Source: Staphylotrichum longicolle (lineage: Eukaryota > Ascomycota > Sordariomycetes > Sordariales > Chaetomiaceae). From it: a DNA stretch of 64,000 nucleotides. The stretch lies in NCBI GenBank assembly GCA_019096155.1, contig JAHCVI010000005.1, positions 2,676,468-2,740,467 on the forward strand, in the 5' to 3' direction. The translations under genes were made by a program, and so were the position numbers. Below, in pieces: positions 21,537 through 33,400 of the stretch. Below the pieces are notes generated by a model. That model searched no databases and was not told where the DNA came from. It was given only the letters and a program-made list of their open reading frames with translations. The stretch's first letter is position 1; each line of letters begins with the position of its first letter.

Positions 21537-22272
21537 GGTGAGGATTGTGGGTGACTGTGATTGGTGATAGTGATGGGCCCGTAGTTGGCTCTTTGTTGGC
21601 TTGTTGATTGAGGGCTGGATGGTGGCGTGTTGGAAGGTGGATAGAAGGTTTCGAGTCTTGTTGACGAGTTTGTCGACGAAAGACAAACACTCGAGAGGTC
21701 ACAAACTAGCTCTTATATCATGAAGTTCCATCTCGCACAAGGATGAATGGTTGCGAACTTGCGCCGCCGGCTCCCCATTGCTCCTCGAGTCAAGATTCAG
21801 ATCTAGAGATATGGATCACAAAATGTGCCAAGCTTAGAGTGCTCTCAGTTTTGGGTCACTGATCGAGTTCTTGGCAATCGCCGTATGCTGGTCGGACCTG
21901 CAGACGAGACAGCGACACACGTGGCACCGGCACTTGCGGATCTGATCCGGACCGGAGTGGCCGGGCACCGCATCCTTCGCTCCCGTTTCCTAAACCGGTA
22001 ATCAATCGGCTCTTGGCGGCCGGGCATGCCCACTTTGTGGGGGTTCGTGACAGGGGCCTCTCAACGTCAGTTGCGTCCCACACCCAAATCCTCCTCACTC
22101 TTGTCAGATCGGCCTCCGTGTTTTTCCTCCAAATGCCTCAATTCACGATACACAGGAGTTTAAACTTTCAGCGTCTTTGAAGTCCGTTTGGGTTCTACCT
22201 CGTGGCGGCAATCCAGCAAACCTCCACTCATTTTAGGAACGTCCCCAAAAATCATTTCCCAGGCTTTCCGCG
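21537..22272. other. Intergenic, divergent promoter region of SDR and TF-like gene
   Basis: No gene seen. Confidence 0.4.
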
Positions 22273-23948
22273 ATGCCAAGACGACAGTTTGACGCCGGGA
22301 CTGCAGAGTCCCAAGAGAAAGAAACTCCGTTCCTGATTGTGACGACGTCTCGCGCCAAACTTGACCCCGCGGCCCGAAAGCAGGTCCGAAGCCATGTTAT
22401 GCGCGGCAAGAACCGCAAACAAGAGCGACCACATGACAGTGTTGTCCCCCGTTCATGGATCAACGGCTGCCAGAATACCGATGCACGTCGACAAGATGTT
22501 CGCCTTACTACCCCAGCAATCCCTCCTCGCGTTGGCAACGAGATGACCCATATCCCGTTTGCTGAGGAGATGCAACCATACATGGTAGAGCTAGCCTTCA
22601 AATGTATGTGACTTACGACTTGTCTCAAAGTTGTCCTCCCCCGCTCCAGTCTTACAACCTCCTAGGGTTCACCGTCTTGACGCAAGCCATGTATCCGATC
22701 GAAGCATGCATTCAGCCCAACGATCCGCAGTGGGTCGAGTACCTCGCCTACGACCGGGCTTACCTCAATTCAGTCCTTTGCGCCACCCGAGGCTTCTACG
22801 ACTTTATTCTTGGAGGTTCAATCGGCGAGACAGCAATCCACCACCTCAACAAGACACTCTCCACACTGGGTGAGAATCTTGCCGGCGGAGACCTTGCAGC
22901 GTCAGACTCCACCATCTCCACTGTCATCACTCTCGCGATTCTCTCCGACGTGATGAACGACAACGGTGCCGCCAAGAAGCACATGCAGGGTTTGTACCAA
23001 CTCGTCCAAGTCCGCGGCGGCATTCCCGGCCTCCGCCACAACCCCGAGCTCCAGTCCAAAGTCCTCCGGTAAGGACACCCCTCCATCCTCACCCCTAAAA
23101 CTCACCCCTGACCCTCTCAGTGCCGACCTAGGCGTAGCCATCGCAACCGGCGACAAGCCCCTCTTCTTCGCCAACGGCTTCTCCTGGGACCCCTATCTCC
23201 ACCCCCGCCGCCGCCCCACAGCCTCCAATCCCAACCCCAACCCCAAACCCGCCGCCGTCAACAACCCACCCTTCACCACCCCATCCCTCTCCTTCCTAAA
23301 CGCCAAAGAAACCGTTGACCCCGCCTCTGCAACACCCTCGCCGACCTCCAAGAGTTCGCCCGCGCCGCCAACCTCGCCTTCCAGACCGGCCGCAAGATCC
23401 CCGCCGACGTGTTCCGCGAGACGCTGGTCTCGGTGCAGTACCGGCTGCTCGCGCTGCGGACGAGGAGCGCCCCAGACAGCTGTTGCAGTCTGGGTCTGGA
23501 GGACAGGGTGATTGGGATGTCGAGGACGAGGAGCTGCTGCGCCTGGGCATGCTGGCCTTTTCGACGACGGTGTTTCTCAGGATCGAGGGCATGCCGATGC
23601 GGTATGGGACTTGGCGGGGCGGGTGAGGGGGTGTTGACGTCTATGGCGGAGGGGGTGGTGGAGAGTGAGAGTGGGAGTGGGAGTGAGAATGAGAGGGGGA
23701 GGTTGGTGGTGTGGGTTTTGTTCGTGGCGGGGGTGTCGGTGCTGAGGGAGGTGGAGGATCAGGAGATGCTTGTGGTGGTTCTGAGAAGGATGCTGGGTGG
23801 GCTGGGGTTGAGTGGTTGGGAAGAGGTCAGGGATGTGTTGAGGGGGGTCATGTGGATTGACTGGGTGCATTCTGGTGGTGGCAGGAAGTTGTGGGAAGCG
23901 GTTGTTCAGGAGTCGTCGGGGGACTCTTCAGCTGTTGGGACAAATTGA
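22273..23948 (+). CDS. Fungal transcription-factor-like protein (no zinc cluster), with four apparent single-base frame breaks
   Basis: Exons 22273-22603, 22666-23068 and 23121-23948. The start (MPRRQF..., PFLIVTTS, ARKQVRSHVMRGKNRKQ) is typical of fungal 'transcription factor domain' proteins that lack a Zn2Cys6 motif. The middle (MQPYMVELAF, LNSVLCATRGFYDF, GLYQLVQVRGGI) fits the fungal-specific TF middle homology family. In exon 3 the protein continues only if four bases are restored: C at ~23322 (DPRLCNTLADLQEF), G at ~23457 (LLALADEERPRQLL), G at ~23608 and G at ~23633. Each site is in a G/C run and each break is a missing base, so assembly error is as likely as pseudogenisation. The end WEEVRDVLRGVMWID is conserved in the family. 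Confidence 0.65.
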
Positions 23949-24499
23949 CTGTGTGGATAACACAGCTGAGTTAAAGACGTCAAGTCTGTCCTGGCGGATG
24001 CATTGAAGGTGTTCTTTACACAACTGACGATGTCTCTAAGAGTGTTTACGGGACAACTGACAACGCACTTGTCTTGAAGTTGCCAAGTTTAGAGCAGTAG
24101 CTACAAACATGGTGTTTTTCATAGAGCTGACACGTTCTTCATTTAAGCTGCCAATATCACTTATTAACGGTCCTTTTGTTAGGGTTTACAAGGTAACTGT
24201 TTTGGATTTAGTCTAGGCTGTTCTGGTGGCTGGATCGATGTTGTTTCTTGATTGGACCCTCTAACTCTTACAATTCTTCTTCGTACAGCTGATAATGTGG
24301 TTGTCGTCGACTTGCCCAAGATGTGTTAGTCTTAGCAATACAACTGCATCCACCTGGTTCTCTGTCTGTTCAAGGAGTCAACCGTCAAGCGAACGGCTAT
24401 TAAAAGAGCGAGACCTCAACGATGTCGTCCAAACTTCATCCTCAGCGTCTAGCATCCCTTCGATCACTCCCCCAAACGACAAAACTCAAAAGCAACAAA
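23949..24499. other. Intergenic, no gene seen
   Basis: AT-richer than its surroundings. The end acts as the promoter of the small Cys-rich gene. Confidence 0.4.
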
Positions 24500-24784
24500 A
24501 TGTGCACCTGGTCTCAGCCCCACCATCCCATCTGTGGCCACCCAGTTGGCCCAGTCCGCTTCTCCTGTGCGAAGGTGGACTGCACGGAAACTCAAGGCAC
24601 TCCCGAGGAGCCGGTCAAGAGGACCAGCCTCGATAAGGTGACGCCCTGCCACTACCACGAATGCCCGTACTGGGCCAAAGGCCCATGGTGGGCCTGTTGT
24701 ATGTGCCTCTGGTGGAACCGCGAGACCATGGTCTGCTTCTACTGCCACCATGGCCTTTGCTGGACGTGCAAGCAGGTGGAGTAA
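24500..24784 (+). CDS. Small cysteine/tryptophan-rich protein, 94 aa
   Basis: ATG at 24500 (context CAAAATGTG) gives MCTWSQPHHPICGHPV..., 94 aa with 13 Cys and several Trp. Cys pairs (CCMC, CFYC, CWTC) and His residues suggest zinc coordination (inference). There is no signal peptide, so it is probably intracellular and not a secreted effector. Fungi have many such short Cys-rich proteins that open with MCxW and keep CGH near the start. An ATG at 24422 in the same frame would add 26 basic residues. Function unknown. Confidence 0.6.
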   Translation: MCTWSQPHHPICGHPVGPVRFSCAKVDCTETQGTPEEPVKRTSLDKVTPCHYHECPYWAKGPWWACCMCLWWNRETMVCFYCHHGLCWTCKQVE

Positions 24785-25742
24785 GGGGGTGATGCAGACC
24801 GAGGTTGTTGATGCGAACATACCTATTTAATGGGATGAGAAGTGACCCAGGTTGATGTCACTCACGAACACATCGAGATTATTTTGGGGAACATATTGGG
24901 TTGATAAGTGACACGGATGGTGTCGCTCTTGAACATAAGGTACCTACCTATCGAGGTTGCCTATGGGGCAGCGTAAGTGCAGTGAGAGAGTAACACAGGT
25001 TGGCGTTGCTCCTGAAAAGCGCAAGAAATGGAGATCAGGTCACCTACCTAGGTACCTAGAATAGACAATTGACGTTCTGTTCGCCATGGCGATCAGTTTT
25101 TGCTGGGATTAACCAAGTTCACCTCGTGATAATATATGTGATATTGTTTGTGACATTTGCCTTTTCGTCTTGTATTCCAACGCTGAATACAAAGAACAGT
25201 GTAGTGCGGCATTGTTGGCTCGGCCTCTGCGATCATTGTCCTTCTGTCACAGTCGAGTGTCAGTTCAGAAATGGCCTTTGTTGACAAGCATTCACAACGA
25301 ACAGGAGGGAAATCTCTATTTTCTAATCTTAAATCTGGCCCATTCCCTCTTCAGTCAACATTCGGCTTCGGCATCACGACTTCCGCGCTTGCAGCGACAA
25401 CTGCGGCCAGGGAGACACGATGCCCCGTCAAACGCAACCACCAAATATTCGAATCATGCAAAAAAATTCGCATGATGAGGAGCACTATTTGCTTGTTCAC
25501 GGGACGCTGCGTGGTCCCGCCTAGGCCAAACGAGATGTACAAGAATCAGTGTTCATCGTGACGGATTGGTGGAGAGCTGACGACCTTTGACCACATGAAC
25601 AGGCTCTGAACATCTGCTGTATGACTACCTTATTCATGGGAAAGTCGGCTTCGTCATATCTCTCCAAGTCAGTCGATCTTTCGCGGCTTTGTTCTCTTAG
25701 TCACTACCCAATTGCGGCAATGCCTACACCGCTCTAACAGGC
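24785..25742. other. Intergenic, no gene seen
   Basis: Contains a CCTACCTAGGTACCTAG block at about 25041-25058, a simple element common in Sordariomycete intergenic DNA. A 96-codon frame (25271-25561) has no motif. Confidence 0.4.
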
Positions 25743-27774
25743 TCATCTCTTGGCCCCCTCATCAGTGTCAGGGATTGCCGCTGTTCTGCGCACCTGTCTT
25801 TCCTGCTCGCAGACTGTTTTACAGTTAGGGCATTCGAAGCCATGCTCGTCAATCTTGATCCGGAGGAGGCAACGACTGCAGCGCCACCAGGCCGGGCTGA
25901 TGGCACGAGACGCCCACCACTCAGAATCATGCTTCTTGACACGCGGTACGAGATCTTCCCTGTGATACTCGCGTAGATGATCCCTGAAGTGGTCCAAACG
26001 ATTGAAGCCCGCAGTGGTCCGAAGACACCCTTTGTAGTCGCAGATGTGCTTTGGCATTCCCTGCTCGGTATGCCTCATCTTGTAGTGACGGTCCAGGTCC
26101 GCCTTTCGACGGAAGGTGCTTGTGCAGCCGGGGTGCGAACAATTGAACTCCTTCAACCCTGGGTTGGGGACCTCGATGCCTGAGGTAGGGTCATCTCGCT
26201 TGTTTTCGTCGCTGTCTTCCTCGTCGTCCGTTTCCTCTTCCGGTCCGCTTTCCGCGTCAAAAGAAGGGAGTGCAAAAAGAGACAGCTGCTCCTGATGCCG
26301 GCCCACGTGGCGTTGATACTGCTGGACTGACTTCAGGATCCCGTCGCAAAGGGGACATGGGACCCCCTTTTCGATGTTCAGGGGTCGTTCCGATAGTTTG
26401 GCCAAGGCGTCGAGCTCCGCCTCGGACCTTTTGGCTGGATGAAAGGTTGCCAAATGGTTGTTGCACTCCGTAATTGAGGAGAGTACTGCGTCACAGGCAT
26501 TGCAGTGGTATGTCATCCAATGATTTTGCCGAACATGTTCAATCCACTCGTGTCGTCGTGTGTACTCCTGTCCAGGCGTGATGCAGTTCTTCTCGAGGCA
26601 CACATCTAAGACGGAGGAGTCAGTTTGGTCAGGGGAGGATTGATTTGTAGGATCTTGGGTATTGCGCTTGGAAGCTGGCAAAACCGGGTGGGGGGGGGGC
26701 GGGAATGGTGCAGCCATGAGGTGCGAAGCAAAGGGGTCTTACACGGTCGAAGATCTCCATAGACATGTTTTCTTGTTCTCGGTCAGCAGTTGTCTTCTGA
26801 AATGAAGCAGCATCCAATAAAAAGGAACAAGTGACTTACTTCCACGCTGCCCTATTCTTCACCTCAATTATCATGTAGCAAAGACAGCACTGGAAAGGAC
26901 CAGAGTGAGCTTCTTCGGGCAATGGAGGAATGGTGAGCCCACTCGATCTGGTGACTGATGTGGCGTACGACGTCTGCGACATGCCAGTGTCTGAGCCATC
27001 GTCTCGTAAGACTGGCAGAGGCGCTTGTATCTGAGTCGAGCTGCCGCCGCCGTCCTTGAGATGGCTTGGGATCGACGATGCAATTGTTTCAGCATCCGGC
27101 GCGTCGTCGGCACCGAAACCCTGCTGGTCGAGCCCATAGGCCAGCTTTTCGTGGTGGGATTGCCGGTATTTGAGGTATTGTCGCCGCCTGGTGATTGCCG
27201 TTCCAAGTCGTTCCGCAAGCCACGGTTGAATCTGATCGAACTTGGAGTGGACATGCTTGATGTCAAAGGGCTCAAAGTGGGACGCCTCCACAAACTGTGT
27301 CTTGACATATCGGTCGTGAGGTGCTGGGTTCCGGATCGCGACAGTGAGCCGAAGGAGGCAGTTCACCACGTCAGCCATATCCAAGGCAATTTGGCCGAGC
27401 TCTGTGTCTGGAGAGCCGTCGTCCGAATCGGTGTCTGCGCTCTCCTCCGCTTCCGGGTATTGCCGGTCCCAAGGAGTTTTCTGCCCTGTAGCTATGGCTG
27501 AGGCGTCCTCGATCAGTCCGATAAGGTCCTTCAAAAGGTTGACGACTTGTGATTTGACATGGGATGCATCCCTCAGCCGATACTCCAACGAGCTCATGCC
27601 GATCCTATGAGCCCCAATGTTCCCAGACCATACTTTGAAGCGGGACTGCTCGTCAAGCATTTGAAGCATAACTGCCGGACCCGCAAGGTCCGTATGAATG
27701 CCATCGGTTTGGTTCACCAAAGTTTTGAATAGGGTGAGGCACCGGGCAACAAGACTAGAAATGCTGTCCGCCAT
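25743..27774 (-). CDS. C2H2 zinc-finger protein with fungal N-terminal helical domain
   Basis: Exons 27774-26840, 26771-26743 (29 nt) and 26605-25743 give 608 aa; the micro-exon joins WKKHVYGDLRP to YVCLEKNC exactly as the family requires. The N-terminus (MADSISSLVARC...FKVWSGNIGAHRIGMSSLEYRL) is the helical domain found ahead of C2H2 regions in many fungal proteins. The C-terminal half has atypical Cys/His fingers: CCLC..., YHCNACDAVLSS...HLATFH, CPLCDGILKS...HVGRH, FNCSHPGCTSTF...HYKMRH, ICDYKGC...HLREYH, then a CxxC/CxxC ribbon. An acidic EEETDDEEDSDE linker sits between. It is divergent from a DUF7580 gene. Relatives are often found with NLR-like and cell-death genes, so a role in nonself response is possible but not shown. 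Confidence 0.85.
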
Positions 27775-28033
27775 AAGTTCCAAGTATGAACAGGTATCGG
27801 GTGCTTCTCATGGACTTTGATGACGAAAGTGAGAGGAACGACGGGCTCTTTTAAAGCGACAAGGCTTCGAGCGGGGTTGGGAGAAACGCGCAGAAAGGGG
27901 GCGCAGTTCGCGCCCGCTACCATTGGTCTCAAGCTTGAATTCGGCAGAGAAACCGCTCAGCTGCCCAGCTCAGCGACTCCGCTCAACCTCACTCGACTCC
28001 CCATCGCAGCAGAGCACAGAGGAACACTTCATC
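27775..28033. promoter_or_regulatory. Shared divergent promoter of the C2H2 and DUF7580 genes
   Basis: Only 259 bp separate the two start codons, so the promoters must overlap. Confidence 0.5.
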
Positions 28034-29743
28034 ATGTCTGGCTTTGAGATCGCCGGCGTCGTCCTCGGATCCATACCCCTTATCATCTCGGCACTTGAGC
28101 ACTATGGCAATGGGCTCTCGACAATCCAACGGTGGCGGAGATACCAGAGAGAGTTGCAGAGCCTCGTCCGAAACCTACAAACCGAACAGGTGAAGCTTCA
28201 GAACGTCATTGAGAAGCTCCTAGTCGGCATAGCATCGTCTTCGGAAATCGAGGCCTTGATCGACGATCCTTTCGGGGATCTTTGGCGCCAGGAAACCCTC
28301 GAGACCAAGATCCGGTTTCGCCTGTGGAGTTCCTCCGCAGTGTTTACCGAGACGGTCTACGACATTCTGAAGGCCATTAAAGAGATGAAGGAAAGAATCG
28401 GCCCGCAAGGAGACGGCAATGTTTCAAGGGTACGACGTGGCATATTTACGCTGCGACGTACGCGCTACGAAGACCTCCTCTCCACCATCAGAACCGGTGT
28501 GTCCAACCTCGAGAACCTCACAGACCGAAACATCGAACTTGAGCCGAGCCGTCGTGTGCGCTCCCAAACAAAGCTGTTCTCGGTTTTGCGGGACATGTCC
28601 AACAGTCTATACCGCGCCTTGAGGGCGAGCTTTCGGTGCTCTTGCAAACATCATGTGGGCCTGAAGCTGCAACCACGCTCGGCCAACATCACGCCCATGG
28701 ACGACGTTGATGGCATCATGAGGGACCTGTCCTTTCACCTGGCCATATCGTATAGATTTATGGTTCATAATGAGACAAGGAACGCGAAAACAGCGTTGGA
28801 CTGGCAAGAGGTGGTTCTCAAGACAGAATGCGCGCCTCTACCTCAGCCTCCCGCCCAAAGTCAGATAAGAAACCGCGGCGCGTCCCCGGTCGGGGGGAAA
28901 GCAAAGAAGAGTGTTGCATTCTTCTTTTCTCAAACCCACAAGAGCGTGGAGCTACACACCAAGCTTCCCGATTTGACCGTCGGGGTTGCCAGCAACATCG
29001 CCTTTTCGAGTGCCGCGACTATTCTGGATCTATGTGGAAAACTCCACCAGTCCCAGAAACAAGCAGCAGGCAACTCCTACGGAACTCTCATTGACTACCT
29101 CCCCCAAGCAGCACGAAGATACTCTGTTCACCCAGGCCCCACCACCGACGACTCCCAGACGTGGTCTTTGGTGTCCTTGCGAAAAGTCCTCGACCAGAAG
29201 ACCGCCTTCCCGCCACTGTCATACCATGACCGTCTCCGACTCGCCGTCACCATCTCCGCGAGTGTCCTCCAACTTCACGGCACCCCCTGGCTTCCGGCCA
29301 TACTCACAAGCGGGGACATCTTTTTCATTCATAAGCCAGCGGCCCCCGTTCTGGCCATGTACTGGCACCCCGTGTTAGTGCGATATCTTCCCGAGGGTGA
29401 CCCTCAACTCGCCAATGACCAAACCGCCATCACTACGGAGCGGAACCCGACGTTACTCTCGCTCGGCTGCGTTCTGATAGAGATCATATTGGGACGTGCG
29501 CTGTACCGGGTTTCCACCCTTCCGGCTCGCGAAACGGGCGAGGATCTCATGTCGGATTATGTCGCTGCGCAGAGTCTGATGGAGGAGGTGCGAATGAAGA
29601 GCTCAAATTACGGGACCGCTGTCGCGCGCTGTGTGGATGGCAGGTTACACAAACATGGCTGTGGGCTCGAGGACGGAGATCTGTGTCAGGATGTGTACTC
29701 GGGAGTTGTCGCGTTGTTGGAGAAGGATTTGGAGAACTCGTGA
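28034..29743 (+). CDS. DUF7580 (HET-S/prion-inhibition-like, kinase-like C-terminus) protein
   Basis: A 569-aa intron-less protein. It opens with MSGFEIAGVVLGSIPLIISALEHY, a hydrophobic helix characteristic of the HeLo-like/DUF7580 N-terminal bundle used by fungal cell-death effectors and NLRs. Long helices follow (RRYQRELQSLVRNLQTEQ). The C-terminal part has a degenerate protein-kinase fold: SLRKVLDQ, LSYHDRLRLAVTISASVLQLHGTPWL, SGDIFFIHK, and LLSLGCVLIEIILGR (F-helix like), with no HRD or DFG motif, so it is a pseudokinase-like domain. Start at 28034, not at 27923, since the upstream residues look like 5' UTR. It is paired divergently with the C2H2 gene. Confidence 0.85.
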   Translation: MSGFEIAGVVLGSIPLIISALEHYGNGLSTIQRWRRYQRELQSLVRNLQTEQVKLQNVIEKLLVGIASSSEIEALIDDPFGDLWRQETLETKIRFRLWSSSAVFTETVYDILKAIKEMKERIGPQGDGNVSRVRRGIFTLRRTRYEDLLSTIRTGVSNLENLTDRNIELEPSRRVRSQTKLFSVLRDMSNSLYRALRASFRCSCKHHVGLKLQPRSANITPMDDVDGIMRDLSFHLAISYRFMVHNETRNAKTALDWQEVVLKTECAPLPQPPAQSQIRNRGASPVGGKAKKSVAFFFSQTHKSVELHTKLPDLTVGVASNIAFSSAATILDLCGKLHQSQKQAAGNSYGTLIDYLPQAARRYSVHPGPTTDDSQTWSLVSLRKVLDQKTAFPPLSYHDRLRLAVTISASVLQLHGTPWLPAILTSGDIFFIHKPAAPVLAMYWHPVLVRYLPEGDPQLANDQTAITTERNPTLLSLGCVLIEIILGRALYRVSTLPARETGEDLMSDYVAAQSLMEEVRMKSSNYGTAVARCVDGRLHKHGCGLEDGDLCQDVYSGVVALLEKDLENS

Positions 29744-29769
29744 GTCTTCTGTGAAGGGAAGGTCAAGGA

Positions 29770-30452
29770 TCAAAACACCTCAGCGCAGGTACAATGCTTC
29801 CATACACACGAAGTCAGAGTCCTCTTCGCCACATGCACCGCGTCGTCGTTCTCACCGGCACGATCATTGCCATAACTCTGGAACAGTCCAAGCATCCTCG
29901 CAACCTCTATAACCCGCCGGTCGTCATCCACCAAATCTCCAAACACGTTGTCAAAAGTCTCCCACAACTGCGCTCTGGAACTTTCATGACTGGGGTAGAA
30001 GTGCCAACTCGAGAAAGTCTGCATGTGCAGTAGGGTCTCCAACCCCCAAAGAGACAGCCTAAATGGCGAGACCCTGGCATCAACCCTGGGTGAAGTCCAG
30101 TCGAGGGTTGTACAACAGCTTCAAGCTGTTCAATCGAAGGAGCGGTCAGCGCTGCACAAAGGCAAGGCGGGCAAGCGGTGTTGGTCCGGGTTTGGTTGCA
30201 GGCAAGCCTCAAAGGCACCAGCCGGGCAATATCCAAAGGTTTCGGATTTAACTTTGAGCCAGCAAGCCTTGGGGTTGGCCGAATATGTGGTTCTAACTTG
30301 AAGTAAATCATCATTCGGGATTGCCAAATCATTGCACCATTTTGATGGTCTGGGAACAATATCACCTCAGGAGCAAACGTTGATTCAAATTGTCCGTTAA
30401 ACATTCCCATTCGAGCACCTGGTGAAAAAGAGAGAAAGGACACATGCTTAGA
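29770..30452 (-). pseudogene. Possible remnant or terminal exons of an unrecognised gene
   Basis: On the minus strand a protein-like stretch (LWGLETLLHMQTFSSWHFYP, then QLWETFDNVFGDLVDDDRRVIEVARMLGLFQSYG) ends at 29773, and a second one (MFNGQFESTFAPEVILFPDH) lies at about 30400. They are in different frames with stops between, and a PLLRLNSLKLLYNPRLDFTQ-like stretch lies in the third frame. This could be a decayed gene or exons whose splices I cannot place. No family recognised. Confidence 0.3.
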
Positions 30453-33400
30453 CAGTCAATAAAACCCATGGGCACAATCTAGGAGCGTGACAAAACACAC
30501 GAGTCAAAGCTCGCAAAGGTTGACCTAAGAAACGGTACGTATCGTGAAGCGCATCACGACATCGCCCAGTCCGACGTCAACCGAACCAACCCCTCGCCGG
30601 ATGCCCCTGACCACCCCGAAACCGCACACCTTCCAAAAAATGTTCGAGAAAAGCGGCAGCATTCCGCAGTGCAGAACGCCACAACACCCTCTTCTGCATC
30701 ATGGAGGGCATCACGAACATCCAGCCCCCAAAACCTATTCGCCCCCGAGATCATGACCAAAACTCAACCCCACGATAACCTCACCAAATGACGAGGTGGC
30801 GGCAAAACACTGTCATCAAACCCTCCGCGGCGATGGAAGCAGTGCATCGCGGAGAAATCATCATCAACAAACACACATCTAGATCTGCGTGGCAAATCTA
30901 ACGACATCGAGACCCCTTCTGCAGAAAAAAACAACAGCAGTCAGATGCAGTGAGATCTGCATCCAGAGATGCAAAGCGTCAACAACCCGATACACTACAC
31001 AATCCCCTCGCCACACGAACATCAAACATCGAAACGGTGTGGTCCGTCAGAGAGATTGAAAAGTCTGGGGTTCGGTATACGAAGTATGCTGTCATGGCCC
31101 GCCCTCGGGTTTGTGCTCTGCACCTCCTTCTCGGTAGGAGCATACCGACCGTATCATGCCTCTACCATGTAAACCGTAAGCGACCCTTTTCCGCGCGCCC
31201 AGCAAAACAAATCAAGGGCGCGCGGCTTTGCATCGAGCAAAGGTGATTGGACCGGGCATCTAAAGCCATGTGTAGCCGTCATTTTTCTGGGGGAGAAGAG
31301 GTTCTGGGCTCGTTTTCCGCGGGCCTGGGCTGGGCTGGACTTTGTCATTGGACTGGACTAGGGGGGGTTCGGTCGGCGGAAGGGGACGTCAAGGGAGGGG
31401 GAAGGAGGGGAAGAGAGGGGGAAGAGGGAGGGGTTGTCGAGAAAGGAAGGCGTTTGCAGGGTTGGGAGATGAGATGAACTGTAGTGTGGTGTAGTGATGA
31501 GGACGATGCCGCTGGATCCGGGCTTGCGTGTCTACACGTGTTTATTGTATGCGACGCTGGATGCATGTGCAATATCGCATGTCTGGGCGGACCTTTCGAG
31601 AAGGAAGGGAAATGCCATCTGGGTCACGGACGGGACGGTCGCAGATCTGTGCGACCCTTCCTGGCGGTACGGAGAAACTCAGCCTGAATCATCCCATGCA
31701 TGAGGTATGGTGACTTGGTGGAACGATCCGTTCCTCTTGACAGCCCGCTTATCGTGGGCGGCGCGCGGGCGGTGTCGGTACAACGCTCCGATATGAACCT
31801 GCAAACCCCTTGCGCGGTACTTTGGGAGTGTCTTACCGCAGGTTGTGGTGGTGGTGGAAGGCTGCAGGGGCGTTCCACGGACTAGGGAGCGTGCCGCTGC
31901 GTGCCATCCTGGCCTTGCTCGCCCCTGGATCGCCGATCGACAAACAGTACCTTGAGGGAACTGGCGAACGAGGCGCGTTCCCAGCCTGCTGGTTGGTAAC
32001 GCATCGTGGGTAGATCTCCAGGGGTTCGTCTGCAGGTGAGGTGTGGCCGGGTCTGTGATGGGTCGATGTACATGTCAAACTTGAAGTTGAATCGAGGTGA
32101 TTGGGATCACAATAGTGTTGGGGGCAGGATTCTCAACTCGATGAGACTGGCGGCAGGACACGAGAGAGCGTGCGAGGACACAATCCAGTGCGGCCAACAT
32201 TCAATCCCTCCATGCCCTTCTTCCTTCCAACCAACGGAATGAATTTCACATGACAGCCGGTGCAATGGGCAGCACCCCAGCCAGGCCTGAAAAGTCCAGT
32301 ACCGACGGCGCTTGAGCAGCCATGAGCTGACAGTCGGGTCGGTGGCAGGGTGTCGGGGAACTCCAGGCCACCAGCAGAGAGCATCGTCTTACTTAGTTTT
32401 CATGACACACGCCGCGTGATGTATTGGCAGATTTGCTGCCCAAAGCCAAAGGACACGAAGCTGCTCCTGTCATCCCTCAGGCGCACTCTGGCGCGTGTTG
32501 CGATCGGGGGTTTGCTCCGATATGGTTGTGTGGCTTTCCCGGACGAGCGGCCAAGCTCCTCGATGCCTGCCGGGGCCGGGGTACGAGGTATCCGTAAGAG
32601 CTGCTGCAATATCAAGAGTGACCGGGGTCAGAGCCCATGCCGAGGTCTCTGCCAACGGCCAGGCTTGGCGCGGGGGTGGACTGGTGATATGGAGAAGGAG
32701 TTGGACGTGGAAGAAGTGGGCCGACTCGAGGGTGGGATCACTGCACTAGTCGCCGAATAGAGCAAACTACCGGCAGGCAGCTCTGAAAGTCATTGTGCTT
32801 GGTACCGGCAGGCGGGATGGGGCGCTTGCCGTCATCGACCCTCGACCTGGGGCACAGAGCAAGGACAGAGATGCAGCCGAGCAGCGTGATGACCTGCGCC
32901 CGAAGGGAAAAGTGGCTGGGTCGGGTGCCGTTCATTCAAGCAATGTGACCATTTACTCCGTACTCCAAAAGACCCGAACCTCCATGTGGCAAAAAAACAG
33001 GCCACCCGAATACGTAGCGAAGCGAACGCAGCAATGCAGTGAAAGCAATGAAGCCAAGCATCCTGTTCGGACGAGAAAGTGAACAAAGTTCCCCCCAATC
33101 CCCTGCACAGTCGCATTTGGTCGCACTTTGGGATGCTCCCGAGGTTGCATGCCGCTGCTGGCTGGACTTTATTACCAGGTTTAGTGTTGCTCCTTCCTTT
33201 TTTATGCTTGTGAGGGATCCTGCCCAGTTGCGCCAGGACGTAGCCAATCCTGTCAGATCTTGGGCTGCTGCACTCGAGACGCGCTGAGCTTGCGCTGCGC
33301 GACATTTGAAAATGCCCGGTGTGGTCGCACGGACCCGGCTCGGTGTCCATGGGAATTAATTCCATTGCCATGCTGCCGCGGAGCCGTGCCGGGCCCCGGG

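Noticed and set aside
20583..21554. 323-codon plus-strand open frame
   Set aside because: Exact antisense shadow of the SDR gene; His/Arg/Pro-rich low complexity.
31370..31490. Purine-rich tract as a possible repeat element or transposon end
   Set aside because: No terminal repeats or target-site duplication; simple composition bias.
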